Notes: generated by a model from the letters alone, not told the origin. Positions 27,746 through 36,330 are shown, numbered from the stretch's first letter. The stretch is 64,000 nt of DNA from Pandoraea eparura (GCF_902459725.1 NZ_CABPSH010000006.1:170478-234477); one strand, 5' to 3'. Numbers and translations are program-made.

Positions 27746-29447
27746 GGCGGGTCTCCGTCGCGGCGCCGCTAAACGGCGTCTGGCCATGCGCGAAGTCGGC
27801 CGCGTGGCGGAATTCGTCCATATCGTTCACCCCACGCCAGTGGCCGTGCACGTACTGCACTTCGATGCTGGCGCCGTCGGCGGTGAGGGCATTGATCAGG
27901 TCGGGCATGCCAAGCCGGTCGAAGTCCGCGCGGGCCTGCAAGGCCGCGAAGACGCGCAGCAACCGCGCGCGACCGTCCTCGCCGCGCACGCCCAGCAAGC
28001 CTATCCAGCGGCCGTTGGGCGCGCGTCCGGCGTGCGTGGCGTCGGCGCTGATTCGCTCCAGCAGCACCCGCTGGCCGAACAGGCCGCGATCGTCGCCGGC
28101 CGAGCAGTACGCGAAGTCGCGCACGCTGGCGTTGGTGGCATCGGCAGTCGTGGTGGCGGTCGAGTCGACCACGACCGTGAAGTCGGCATCGCTCTCAACC
28201 AGGTCGCGCACGATGTAGCTGCGGAACAGCAGGTCGCCGTAAGAGACGATCGTGTCGTGCGCGAACGCGTTGGTCACGCGCGCGAGCGAGGCGAGTTCGC
28301 CGGTCTCGGCGTGACGCTCGTTGATCGCGAGGGTGATGCCCGCCGTGTCGATCGCGTCCGCGCGATAGCCGCCCACGACGGTGATGTCATTCACGTTCTG
28401 CTTCTTGAAGCCGTCGACCAGCCAGCGCAGCAGTGGCTTGCCCGCCACGGGAAGCATCACCTTCGGACGGTCGGTCGTCACGCTCTCGAGGTTCTTGCCG
28501 CGGCTGGCGGCCAGCACGATGGCCGCGCGCGGCGCGCTCGCGGCCGACAGGTAGCGGTCCTCGGCTTCGCTGTATTCGGCCGTGTCCTGCAGGCGAAAGA
28601 TTTCGTCGACGGTCGCGATGCGGTCTTCGACGTTGACGAGCGTCTCGCTGCGGTGGATCTCGGCAGCCACGGCCTGCATGGCCGACGTGGCCGAGCGAAT
28701 CAGGTGATTGGCCCAGATCGCGACGCTGATGCCCGCCTCGCGGAACACCTCGGTCGGCGTGCTGTAGTACTTGGTCGGCACGATCACCAGCGGGCAGCGG
28801 CGGTCCCACTCCCGGGCGAACTGCACGATCTCATCGGCACGGCTCAGCTTGCTGTGAATCAGGATGGCATCGGCCCCGGCCTGCCGATAGGCCTCGGCAC
28901 GGCGCAGCGCCTCTTCCATGCCCCAGCCGGCGATCAGCGCTTCGACGCGCGCCACGATGGAGAAGTCGTCGTCGGCCTGCGAGTCCTTGCCCGCCTTGAT
29001 CTTGCCGCAGAACTCGTCGATATCGGCGAGCGGCTGGCGTTCGCCGCCGATGAAGCTGTTGGTCTTCGGGAAGACCTTGTCTTCGATGCACACGCCGGCC
29101 ACGCCGCGTTGCTCGAGCTTGCGCACCAGGCGGCGCATGTTGTTGAAGTTGCCGTAGCCGGTATCGCCATCGAGCAGGATTGGCAACTGGCTGGCGTCGG
29201 CCATGAATTCGAGGTTCTCGACCACCTGCGTCCAGCTCGCCTCGTTGTTGTCGCGCACACCGAACTGCGCCGAAATGGCGAGCCCGGACGCCCAGATACC
29301 CTTGAAACCGGCCTCGCGCACGATGCGCGCAGACAGGCCGTTGTGGGCTTCCATCAGGAATTCGAGCTGCGCGCTGCGCAGCAGGGTGCGCAGCTGCGAC
29401 GCGCGCGTCGCAGCCGGCGCAGGGGAGAATGCGTCGGGAGCGTTCAT
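27738..29447 (-). CDS. pepM: phosphoenolpyruvate mutase fused to a C-terminal nucleotidyltransferase-like domain
   Basis: 569 residues. Residues 1-300 are PEP mutase, with the diagnostic [10 protein letters not shown] gating-loop motif and DGDTGYGN Mg site ([18 protein letters not shown]). From about residue 325 a sugar-nucleotidyltransferase-like domain follows ([30 protein letters not shown]; a [16 protein letters not shown] end). The domain's usual LAAGxGxRL signature is altered to [12 protein letters not shown], so catalysis may differ or be weak. Fusions of PepM to phosphonate cytidylyltransferase domains are known in bacterial phosphonate gene clusters. It converts PEP to phosphonopyruvate and may also help make CMP-AEP. 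Overlaps the next upstream gene by four bases. Confidence 0.93.
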   Translation of the reverse strand: MNAPDAFSPAPAATRASQLRTLLRSAQLEFLMEAHNGLSARIVREAGFKGIWASGLAISAQFGVRDNNEASWTQVVENLEFMADASQLPILLDGDTGYGNFNNMRRLVRKLEQRGVAGVCIEDKVFPKTNSFIGGERQPLADIDEFCGKIKAGKDSQADDDFSIVARVEALIAGWGMEEALRRAEAYRQAGADAILIHSKLSRADEIVQFAREWDRRCPLVIVPTKYYSTPTEVFREAGISVAIWANHLIRSATSAMQAVAAEIHRSETLVNVEDRIATVDEIFRLQDTAEYSEAEDRYLSAASAPRAAIVLAASRGKNLESVTTDRPKVMLPVAGKPLLRWLVDGFKKQNVNDITVVGGYRADAIDTAGITLAINERHAETGELASLARVTNAFAHDTIVSYGDLLFRSYIVRDLVESDADFTVVVDSTATTTADATNASVRDFAYCSAGDDRGLFGQRVLLERISADATHAGRAPNGRWIGLLGVRGEDGRARLLRVFAALQARADFDRLGMPDLINALTADGASIEVQYVHGHWRGVNDMDEFRHAADFAHGQTPFSGAATETRHD

Positions 29448-30208
29448 TCGGACACCATGGTGAGGGGTTCGAGTTGTGGCAGCACCAGGTCAGCGGCGCG
29501 CTTCACATCTTCAGGGTAGTCGATTTCGATCCAGGGGAAGCCTGTGACGTCAGCCGTTTCGAATTGCGCGCCGCGCTCGAGCAGCAGATCGCGCACGGCT
29601 TCCTCGTGCGGCAGCTTGGCGCGGCCCGATTCGACGTAATCACGCGTGATTTCCGCCAGGCGCGTGGCCGTCGCTTCGTTGAAACGGAAGAAGCCGACCG
29701 ATTCGCCGACGGTGTCGTAGTCAAGGCCGACCATGACCTGCTTGCGCAACTCGACCGGCACCCCGTTGCGCAGGCACAGCTTGACCGGCTCGTCGCCGAC
29801 CTCGAAGTCGCGGTCGATAAGCAGGCGGTTCGCCGTCTGGCCCGCCACCAGGGCGTTGAAGATGCGCTGGTCGTAGAGCACGTCGGCATCCATGACGAGC
29901 ACGTCGCCGCCCGCGGTCATTGCATCGGCGGCGGTGTGCAGTGTCAGCACGCTGCCCAGATGGAATTCGGGATTGAGACGGATTTGCGGACGCGGCGTCC
30001 AGTTCAGCCGCTCGAGGGCTTCGCTCACCTGCTCGTGATGGAAGCCGAGCGCAAGCACCACATCGGTGATGCCGGCCGCGGCCAGCATGCGCAAGTGGCG
30101 CTCCAGCAGCGACATGCCGTCGAACTCAAGCAGGCACTTGGGCGACTGCTTGTCTTCAGGTTGGAGCAAACGCAGGCCCATGCCTGCTGCGAGAATGATG
30201 GCGCGCAT
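29444..30208 (-). CDS. stand-alone nucleotidyltransferase, probable CTP:AEP cytidylyltransferase
   Basis: 254 residues, NTP_transf_3/LicC-like: [20 protein letters not shown] with the canonical GxGxR loop, [30 protein letters not shown] (metal Asp) and a C-terminal ITRDYV...[13 protein letters not shown] segment typical of choline- or AEP-activating enzymes. In this operon the natural substrate is AEP, giving CMP-AEP for a CDP-alcohol-type transferase; phosphocholine or a sugar phosphate are alternatives. Overlaps the PEP mutase fusion start by four bases (ATGA), so the two are translationally coupled. Confidence 0.85.
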   Translation of the reverse strand: MRAIILAAGMGLRLLQPEDKQSPKCLLEFDGMSLLERHLRMLAAAGITDVVLALGFHHEQVSEALERLNWTPRPQIRLNPEFHLGSVLTLHTAADAMTAGGDVLVMDADVLYDQRIFNALVAGQTANRLLIDRDFEVGDEPVKLCLRNGVPVELRKQVMVGLDYDTVGESVGFFRFNEATATRLAEITRDYVESGRAKLPHEEAVRDLLLERGAQFETADVTGFPWIEIDYPEDVKRAADLVLPQLEPLTMVSE

Positions 30209-30223
30209 GGTCGATATCCTTCT

Positions 30224-31246
30224 TTAGAGCGATGCAGAATCTGTGGCGGCAGGCAGCGGCGCGCTGTCTTGCGCGGCCCGCTGGCGGCGCCAGCCACGTT
30301 CGGAGACGTGAAGATAAACGAGGCCCGGCACACCGAGCAGCAGCTCGCGAGTGCGCTTGGCCAGCGAGAGGGCCAGACCGGCGTCCGCCGGCAGCCCCAC
30401 GAGCGGGGCGAGCAGCAGGTACCCGCCTTCCTGCACGCCGAGCGAGCCCGGCACGAAGAACGCCGCGCCACGAATGGCTTGTCCGAGGCTCTCGAGCAGC
30501 AGCGCGTCGACCCAGCTCACCGGGTAGCCGATGCATTGCAGAATCAGCCAGACTTCCGCGGTGCCGACGATCCAGCCCACGAGACTGAGCAGGAAACTGG
30601 CGAGCACCTGACGGCGTTGTCCGTACATGCGTTGCACGATGTCGTCGACGGCATCGGCCCGGTCGAGCAGCGCCGACCAGTCACGCTTGGACGACAGCTT
30701 CGAGAGCAAGCGAAACGCCCAACCGAAGAGGCCGCGTTGCTGCGCCACGTAGAACGCATAGAGCAGGGCGGCGATGAGCGCGGTGGCAAGCAGCATCGGT
30801 AGCCACAGGCCGTCATGGGGGCGGTGCGTGGCGCTGATGCCGAACACGGCCAGTCCCAACAGGGCAAAGACGATCTGCGCCACGGCTTGCAGCGTCGTAC
30901 TCACCGTGATGGCCGCGGCGGCTTCGCGCCCGGCCATTCCGCGCTGCTTCATCTGGCGCACCATCGCGATCGGTCCGCCGATCTGCCCGGCCGGCAGCAG
31001 GCTGTTGACCGACTCTCCCACCCAGCGAGTGAGCGTGGCGCGGCGCAGCGAGCAAGATTTCGCCACCAGCACCTGAATGGCGGCGGCGTCCAGCACCAGC
31101 GGCACAAGGTGGAAGGCCGCAATGGGCAGGAGTCCCCAGCCGGCCACCGCCAGCGTGGACATCACCGATCCCGTTCCCTGCCAGATCAGCAGGGCGACGA
31201 AAAGGGCGAAACCGAGGGTGAGGGAGACGATGGCGGTCCGCTTCAT
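30224..31246 (-). CDS. HpnL-like / UPF0104 family membrane protein (flippase-like)
   Basis: 340 residues with about eight membrane segments from the N-terminus (VSLTLGFALFVALLIW onward) and a lysylphosphatidylglycerol-synthetase-type TM region. Conserved blocks: WVGESVNSLLPAGQIGGPIAMV, LGQAIRGAAFFVPGSLGVQEGGYLLL. These match the UPF0104/LPG_synthase_TM family, which includes HpnL, a protein associated with hopanoid loci. The family is regarded as flippase-like but no activity is proven for this member. Encoded between the cytidylyltransferase and the phosphotransferase fusion, so it may flip the AEP lipid. It begins exactly where the upstream gene ends (0-base gap). Confidence 0.85.
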   Translation of the reverse strand: MKRTAIVSLTLGFALFVALLIWQGTGSVMSTLAVAGWGLLPIAAFHLVPLVLDAAAIQVLVAKSCSLRRATLTRWVGESVNSLLPAGQIGGPIAMVRQMKQRGMAGREAAAAITVSTTLQAVAQIVFALLGLAVFGISATHRPHDGLWLPMLLATALIAALLYAFYVAQQRGLFGWAFRLLSKLSSKRDWSALLDRADAVDDIVQRMYGQRRQVLASFLLSLVGWIVGTAEVWLILQCIGYPVSWVDALLLESLGQAIRGAAFFVPGSLGVQEGGYLLLAPLVGLPADAGLALSLAKRTRELLLGVPGLVYLHVSERGWRRQRAAQDSAPLPAATDSASL

Positions 31247-32770
31247 TTAGCGTTTCGTCCGTCCCAGGAGCTGACGAAACACTTGCCGGAAGCCGAAATA
31301 GGCGATGGCGTCCTTCATGTTCGAGATGAAGCGCTGCCACGCGCCCATGCGCGGGTCGGTCACATACTCGAACGTGAGCGAGATGCGCTCCTCGTTCTCG
31401 CCGAGCGGCGTGATGCGGTGATGCAGTTTGTCCCCGTCGAAGAACACCAGCGCCCCGGGCGGGTACGCAACGGCGCCGTCGACCGGCGGCACGCCGGGGT
31501 TGCGCGTGTGAAGGCGGTATTCGAGCCGGCAGCTCGATTGATCCACGACACCCAGCAGCAGCGTGTAGCGGCGGCCCTTGTAGTACGAGGTGTCGTAGTG
31601 CCATCCGATGTGATCACCGGGACGCGTGTAGTAGTAGAGCGCATAGGCGTGCGGGTCGTCCTGCGGCGATGGCAGCAGCTTTTCACCAGCCAGACGTTCC
31701 AGGAAGCGCAGCAGGGCGGGCGAGCGGTACAACTCAGCCACGAACGGGGCGTGCTCGTCGAGCGTGTGGCGGCTCACGCTGCCTCCCTGTTTGTGACCGG
31801 GCAGGTAGTTGCGGTTCACGTTCGGCGTCACCGCGCGGGCGGCGGCGATCAACGCTTGCGTGACGCTCGGCGGCAGGAACGTTTCCAAATAGACGAACGC
31901 GTCCTGCGATTTGAATTCGCGCGTGGCAGCCGCGACGTCGATGGCATCAAGGGCGCGTTCGATTTCGGCGTCTGCCGCGAACGCCGCAGGCGCCGAGGGG
32001 GCGTGCGGCATTGCTGAGGACGCTGGAGGCGCGACGGACGAGAGGGACTCGCTGGGTGCCCGAATCTCGTCCGGCAACGGGCGGCGCATCGCCCGTACGT
32101 AGTCGACGATCACCAGCAGCGCGAAAAGCGGCGCGCCGATGGCCGCGGCAATCAGGAACCCGCGTGTGCCGTCGAACAGCGTGACGAGGGGCATCAGGTA
32201 AAGCACGTCTTCCGTCTCGAACCCGCCGAGGCGAGCCTGCGTCGTGCCGGCCTTGCCGACGCGCGCTTCGATGCGCATGCGCAGGAAGAAGATCAGCGCC
32301 ACCGTAACACCGGCAATCCAGCCGAGCGCCGAGGCACTCAGTGGCAGGGGCACCGCATATTGAATCGGCGTAACGGCCGCGACGCCCAAGCCGATGCCGC
32401 CAAACAGCAGCACGGTGACGAGCGCGTCCGAGGCGAGGTCGTAGAAGTGACCCAGACGGCTCGTCTTGCCGCTGATCCGCGCCAGTTCGCCGTCCGTATG
32501 GTCGATGAAGTTCGACAGGACCAGCAGCACGGCCCCCACGTTGGCCATGGCATAGCCGCCTTGCGCGAACGCCCAGGCGCAGGCGATACCGACGATCAGG
32601 CGCAGGGTCGTGAGGTGGTTCGGCGTGATGCGTGTGTCGGCCAGCGGTGTGACCATCCAACGCGCAAGCCGTGCGTCGTATTGGCGCGGACGCGGTGGCG
32701 CGGGGTCTGCGGTTTTGCTCGTGGCTGACGCAACACCCGGCGCCGGAATGGTTCTTGGTATCGTTTCCAT
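31247..32770 (-). CDS. CDP-alcohol phosphotransferase fused to a 2-oxoglutarate/Fe(II) dioxygenase
   Basis: 507 residues from the ATG at 32770; the frame stays open 105 residues upstream but that part is Arg/Cys-rich and unlike protein. Residues 35-230 are a membrane CDP-alcohol phosphotransferase with the full D90-x2-D93-G-x2-A97-R98-x8-G107-x3-D111-x3-D115 motif. After a Pro/Ser/Ala linker (about 232-265), residues 280-475 form a prolyl-4-hydroxylase-type dioxygenase: His391-x-Asp393, a distal His450/451 and Arg462 for 2-oxoglutarate. First gene of the phosphonate operon. Expected job: transfer the AEP headgroup from CMP-AEP to a lipid alcohol, with hydroxylation by the second domain. Substrates are inferred. 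No clear Shine-Dalgarno precedes the ATG. Confidence 0.9.
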   Translation of the reverse strand: METIPRTIPAPGVASATSKTADPAPPRPRQYDARLARWMVTPLADTRITPNHLTTLRLIVGIACAWAFAQGGYAMANVGAVLLVLSNFIDHTDGELARISGKTSRLGHFYDLASDALVTVLLFGGIGLGVAAVTPIQYAVPLPLSASALGWIAGVTVALIFFLRMRIEARVGKAGTTQARLGGFETEDVLYLMPLVTLFDGTRGFLIAAAIGAPLFALLVIVDYVRAMRRPLPDEIRAPSESLSSVAPPASSAMPHAPSAPAAFAADAEIERALDAIDVAAATREFKSQDAFVYLETFLPPSVTQALIAAARAVTPNVNRNYLPGHKQGGSVSRHTLDEHAPFVAELYRSPALLRFLERLAGEKLLPSPQDDPHAYALYYYTRPGDHIGWHYDTSYYKGRRYTLLLGVVDQSSCRLEYRLHTRNPGVPPVDGAVAYPPGALVFFDGDKLHHRITPLGENEERISLTFEYVTDPRMGAWQRFISNMKDAIAYFGFRQVFRQLLGRTKR

Positions 32771-33116
32771 GAGGAAGGAATATATACCTATCAGGCGGTA
32801 TCGTGCAGCGCAGCCAAAGCACTGCGCTGAGCGCAACAAGCTTGGGCACGCCGGACATCGGCACGCGCGCAATTCTCGCGCTGCGCTTGCGCGCCGAGCC
32901 GTCGGGCCAATCTTGCCAAATGCGCTTTTCTCCCTTGAATTGTCAGCGAATTTTGATTGCGATGATATTCTGCAATACCCCATTTCGCTTGACGAATGAC
33001 CGGCGCCCTTGATGGAAAATCGACCTGCCGTCGGGATAGCGGCGTCGGCGTGATGCGCGGATAATGGCCGTCCTGTTCGGCTCATTTTGCGGCGCTATCC
33101 GAGCGCACATTTCTCC
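32771..33116. other. 346-base divergent promoter region
   Basis: Gap between the phosphonate operon (minus) and a short-chain dehydrogenase gene (plus). Just before the operon's first ATG is an AT-rich patch with TATATT-like sequence on the minus strand (about 32775-32785), a possible -10. The middle part is GC-poorer than its surroundings (about 32935-33000). No gene or RNA is recognised. Confidence 0.4.
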
Positions 33117-33872
33117 ATGTCCCAAACGATTGCCATTCTGACCGGCGCATCCCGTGGTCTCGGCGCGGCGCTTGCGCGCGGTCTGCTCTCTCCCGGCACC
33201 CATCTCGTGACGCTGGCCCGTCACACAGACGACGACCTCACCGCGCTGGCCAGCGCTCACGACGTCAAGCTCGAACAAGTGGCCGTCGATCTGGCCGATG
33301 CCCAGGCCGCCGCGCGGGTCGCCGAGCGCGTCTTCGCGACGCTGCCGCGCAACGCCACGCGATATCTGCTGATCAACAATGCGGGCACCGTCAATCCGGT
33401 CGCCAATGCCGCGGCGCTCAACGATCCCGCAGCCATCGGCGCGGCGTTCAACTTGAACGTCACCGCCGTCATGCTGCTCACGGCGCGTTTTCTCGCCGCG
33501 ACGCAGGGGCTCACGGCCAAGCGGCAGATCGTCAACATTTCGTCGGGCGCCGGCCGCAATCCGACCGCCGGCTGGGCGGTGTACTGCGCGACCAAGGCCG
33601 CGCTCGACATGTACACGCGGGTTGTCAACACGGAATATCGCGAGCATGGCGTGCAGGCGGTGTCGCTCGCGCCCGGTGTGGTCGATACCGGCATGCAGGA
33701 GACGATTCGCAGCAGCAGCCTGGAGAGTTTTCCGGCATTGGCCCGCTTCCAGGATCTCAAGGCAAGCGGCAAGCTCTCGTCGCCTGATGCCGTGGCGCAG
33801 CGCATCCTGGCGCTGACCGAGCGCGACGATTTCGGTCAGACCGAGATTGACGACATCCGCCACTACGCCTGA
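33117..33872 (+). CDS. short-chain dehydrogenase/reductase (SDR)
   Basis: 251 residues from the ATG at 33117, ten codons inside a longer open frame. Classical SDR: ILTGASRGLGAALARG (TGxxxGxG), LLINNAGTVNP (NNAG), NISSGAGR (catalytic Ser) and YCATKAALDMYTRVV (YxxxK). The C-terminal AHFSL-type end is absent, and the substrate cannot be told; sepiapterin-reductase-like SDRs look similar (PGVVDTGMQ). Cytosolic, NAD(P)-dependent. It stands alone, divergent from the phosphonate operon, so a shared role is possible but not shown. Confidence 0.85.
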   Translation: MSQTIAILTGASRGLGAALARGLLSPGTHLVTLARHTDDDLTALASAHDVKLEQVAVDLADAQAAARVAERVFATLPRNATRYLLINNAGTVNPVANAAALNDPAAIGAAFNLNVTAVMLLTARFLAATQGLTAKRQIVNISSGAGRNPTAGWAVYCATKAALDMYTRVVNTEYREHGVQAVSLAPGVVDTGMQETIRSSSLESFPALARFQDLKASGKLSSPDAVAQRILALTERDDFGQTEIDDIRHYA

Positions 33873-33940
33873 ACGGGACTTGAACCGCGCGGGCAGCCCG
33901 CACACGTCGGCTGTCGCCCTCCAGCGCGCAAGCAAAAAAA

Positions 33941-33969
33941 GCACCGGTCGGCGTTTCGCCGGCCGGTGC
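33941..33969 (-). terminator. intrinsic terminator, also convergent end of the SDR gene
   Basis: A 13-bp stem with one internal mismatch (GCACCGGTCGGCG / CGCCGGCCGGTGC) and a TTT loop. On the minus strand it is followed by seven T (A at 33934-33940), so it ends the small gene at 34005-34352; it may also stop SDR transcripts. Confidence 0.8.
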
Positions 33970-34004
33970 CATGCCTTTGCCGCCGACGCCGTCGCGCCGG
34001 GGGC

Positions 34005-34352
34005 CTACTGCTCGGTACTGGTGATGAAGACGCTGCCGTTACGTTCCGGTGCGTACAGGATCAGCGTGGGCGCGTGAATGTCAAAAGCACGTTCACACGC
34101 TTCTCCATACGAATCGAACTGCACGGCCCAGGCGCCGTTGCGCACGTAGCAGTGCGTGATGGTATCGGTGCGTCGGTCAAATTCCTGACCGAGAAAGACA
34201 CCCTGCGTGTAACACCAGACGACGAACCCGTGAAAGTCGGCCTGCTCCGGTGCGCGAAACACGCGCCAGCGAGCGTCGTCCCGCGCCGCCTGACGCGAAG
34301 TCGCGCCCGCTGCCCAACGCTCGAAGCCGTCGTGTCGTTTGCGTTGCTCCAT
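34005..34352 (-). CDS. small protein of unknown function
   Basis: 115 residues from the ATG at 34352; a longer frame to 34424 exists, but GGGGGT lies upstream of the shorter start. The sequence is hydrophilic with several aromatic residues (FHGFVVWCYTQGVFLGQEF, WAVQFDSYGEACERAFDI, TLILYAPERNGS). No signal peptide, no membrane segment and no family recognised. It is monocistronic, with a strong terminator 35 bases after the stop, which supports it being a real gene. Confidence 0.55.
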   Translation of the reverse strand: MEQRKRHDGFERWAAGATSRQAARDDARWRVFRAPEQADFHGFVVWCYTQGVFLGQEFDRRTDTITHCYVRNGAWAVQFDSYGEACERAFDIHAPTLILYAPERNGSVFITSTEQ

Positions 34353-34509
34353 GTCGTCGTACCCCCTTTTGGGTGAACCGCCCTTCGGGTGTCGAAATTC
34401 GACATCCCCGGGACGCGTTTTCATAGTCGGAATTTGTTCCTGGCATTTCTATCAGGCAATTCCGAAAGACGGCAGGGAATTTCTCCAAAGGGGAACGCGA
34501 TAGACGGTG

Positions 34510-34860
34510 TTAATCGTAGTGAATCGCAAGCCAGACGGTGGTTTCGCCCGGTGTCGTCCATTCGACACGATGCTGTCGGTGCGCGGCGATCGTGACTGCG
34601 TCGCCGGGCTTCAGCACGAGTGTCTGGCCGGGGGTGTCGGCAAAGGCCAATCCCGCGCCGCCGGTCAGCAGCGCCACCCACTCGTGCTGCGCCTGGTCGT
34701 ACCAGAAGCCGGGCGGGGACGCCTGTCCGGTCGAGACAATGCGCTCAAGCCGCATCCCCGGGCGCGCAAGCAGCGTAGTGAACTGCTCGGTAGCGTTCGG
34801 GTCGCGAGACGAAGGGAGTCCGGCAAACAGGTTTGTGTCGGGCAGCGGCGGCGTGTCCAT
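34510..34860 (-). CDS. cupin domain protein
   Basis: 116 residues from the ATG at 34860; a longer frame reaches back over the end of the ferric-reductase gene. A small single cupin: QHEWVALLTGGAGLAF (motif 1 region, GxxGxG-like) and LKPGDAVTIAAHRQHRVEWT (motif 2 with metal His). The C-terminal strand ETTVWLAIHYD closes the barrel. Cytosolic. Function unknown; such phosphoribosylaminoimidazole-like cupins bind metals or small ligands. It lies 58 bases downstream of the ferric-chelate reductase gene on the same strand and may be cotranscribed. Confidence 0.75.
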   Translation of the reverse strand: MDTPPLPDTNLFAGLPSSRDPNATEQFTTLLARPGMRLERIVSTGQASPPGFWYDQAQHEWVALLTGGAGLAFADTPGQTLVLKPGDAVTIAAHRQHRVEWTTPGETTVWLAIHYD

Positions 34861-34918
34861 ACGTATCGAGCGTTCTTGCGTCAGTGGGGGATAGAAAGCA
34901 TACACGCGCCGCTCCCGC

Positions 34919-35758
34919 TCAGTCGTCCAGCGTCTCGTGCACGGCGGCATCACCGCGTCGCCAGTAGGCGGCAGCCTTCACCCATTTCGGGTTGAGCCCG
35001 CGAGCGTCGACGAGATGGCGGCGTAGGGCCTTCGCCACGCCAGCCTCGGCCGCGACCCAGGCATGCACGTCGCCAGTCGGCAGCGTGGCCTGGGCCAGTG
35101 CGTCGATCAGCGCGGTGCTTTGGCCGGCGGGCGTGCCTTCGCGATAGACCCATTCCACCACGACGTCGGCGTCGCTTGCGAAGCGCAGGCGGTCGGCCGG
35201 ACTGTCGATTTCCGCGAAGACGAACGCCAGCGCACCCGCCGGTAGTTCGGCCAGGCGCCGCGAAATCGCGGGCAGTGCCGTGTCGTCGCCGATCAGAACA
35301 TAGCCGTCGAACGTCATGGGAATGAGGAACGAGCCGCGCGGGCCGCCTACGCCGATGCGCCCGCCCGGTTGGGCCGAGCGCGCCCACTGCGTGGCGGGGC
35401 CGGAGTCGTGCATCGCAAAATCGATCACCAGGGTTTGCGACGCCGCATCGTACCGGCGCGGCGTGTAATCGCGCATCAGTCGTGGGGCTTCGCCGGCCTC
35501 CGGCTTGGCGATCCCCGGCGAGCCGATTTGCGGCAGCGCCAGTTCGCCGGTCACGGGGTCGGGGAAGAACAATTTGACGTGATCGTCGAAGCCGGGGCTG
35601 GAGAAGCCTTCGAGATCGTCGCCGCCGAGCGTCACGCGCAACATGTGCGGCGTGAGCCGCTCGACATGACGGACTTCGAGCACGCGCAGGCGGAGTTCAT
35701 GACGCACGCGCTGTGGCGTGCGATCGGGGATGACAGTCGGTGCCGCGTTGTCTTGCAT
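34919..35758 (-). CDS. siderophore-interacting protein / NADPH-dependent ferric-chelate reductase (YqjH-like)
   Basis: 279 residues, SIP/ViuB family: an N-terminal FAD domain with RDYTPRRYD (RxYTxR flavin site) and HDSGPATQWARSAQPGG, and a C-terminal NAD(P) domain with LIGDDTALPAISRRL and an AWVAAEAGVAKALRRHLV block. These cytosolic flavoproteins reduce ferric-siderophore complexes to release iron. The ATG overlaps the PadR stop (ATGA), so the two proteins are made together. The same two families form the E. coli yqjH/yqjI pair, which is divergent there. Confidence 0.88.
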   Translation of the reverse strand: MQDNAAPTVIPDRTPQRVRHELRLRVLEVRHVERLTPHMLRVTLGGDDLEGFSSPGFDDHVKLFFPDPVTGELALPQIGSPGIAKPEAGEAPRLMRDYTPRRYDAASQTLVIDFAMHDSGPATQWARSAQPGGRIGVGGPRGSFLIPMTFDGYVLIGDDTALPAISRRLAELPAGALAFVFAEIDSPADRLRFASDADVVVEWVYREGTPAGQSTALIDALAQATLPTGDVHAWVAAEAGVAKALRRHLVDARGLNPKWVKAAAYWRRGDAAVHETLDD

Positions 35759-36330
35759 CAGAGTCGCTCCAGTTGTTGCGCAGCCGCGTCGAGAATGGCC
35801 GCGAAGGCGTTGGCCTGTTCGGGGGAGAGCGGCTCGCCGCCCAGACGCAAATGCACGGCATATTTGAAGTTGTGCAGCGCGCGCATGACCTGCGGCGGCA
35901 TGTCTTCCGAACGCTCGCGGCGCGTCGCGAGTCGTGCGAGCAACTCCGTCACCGCCGCTTCGTTCTCGGCCAGATATTCACGGCCGGTGTCGGTGATTTC
36001 GTAGGACTTTCGTTGGCTGTCGCCGGTGGTTTGCTGCACTCGGAGGTAGCCCATTTCTTCGAGCAGCGTGAGCGTTGGGTAGACAACACCCGCGCTCGGG
36101 CTATATGTGCCGTTCACACTCTCCTCGATGGCTTTGATGAGTTCGTAACCATGGCGGGGTTGCTGCGCGATCAGATGCAGCAGCACGAGCCGCAAGCCCC
36201 CATGACCGAAGAGGCGGCCGCCACCACGTCCGCCCCTGCCGCCGCGTTCGCCGCGCCGTTCGTCGCCAACCTCCATGCTGTCCAGATCCAGCGGGCCTCG
36301 GCCCATGAAATCGCCACGTGATCCACGCAT
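35758..36330 (-). CDS. PadR family regulator (YqjI-like)
   Basis: 190 residues from the ATG at 36330, which has AAGGAG eight bases upstream. A flexible N-terminus (about 1-40) rich in Gly/Arg (ERGGRGGRGGGR) precedes a PadR winged helix: LRLVLLHLIAQQPRHGYELIKAIEE, VYPTLTLLEEMGYLRV and a C-terminal helical arm. E. coli YqjI has a similar layout, but its N-terminus is His-rich and binds nickel; here only one His (GHGGL) is present, so the metal response may differ. It probably represses itself and the ferric reductase gene. Confidence 0.87.
   Translation of the reverse strand: MRGSRGDFMGRGPLDLDSMEVGDERRGERGGRGGRGGGRLFGHGGLRLVLLHLIAQQPRHGYELIKAIEESVNGTYSPSAGVVYPTLTLLEEMGYLRVQQTTGDSQRKSYEITDTGREYLAENEAAVTELLARLATRRERSEDMPPQVMRALHNFKYAVHLRLGGEPLSPEQANAFAAILDAAAQQLERL

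Noticed and set aside
27651..29519. 622-codon plus-strand frame opposite pepM
   Set aside because: Antisense shadow; the pepM frame has the diagnostic [10 protein letters not shown] motif and operon overlaps, this one has nothing.
32771..33085. 105-codon N-terminal extension of the phosphotransferase fusion
   Set aside because: The extension is Cys/Arg-rich and unlike the family; it also lies in the presumed promoter region of the operon.
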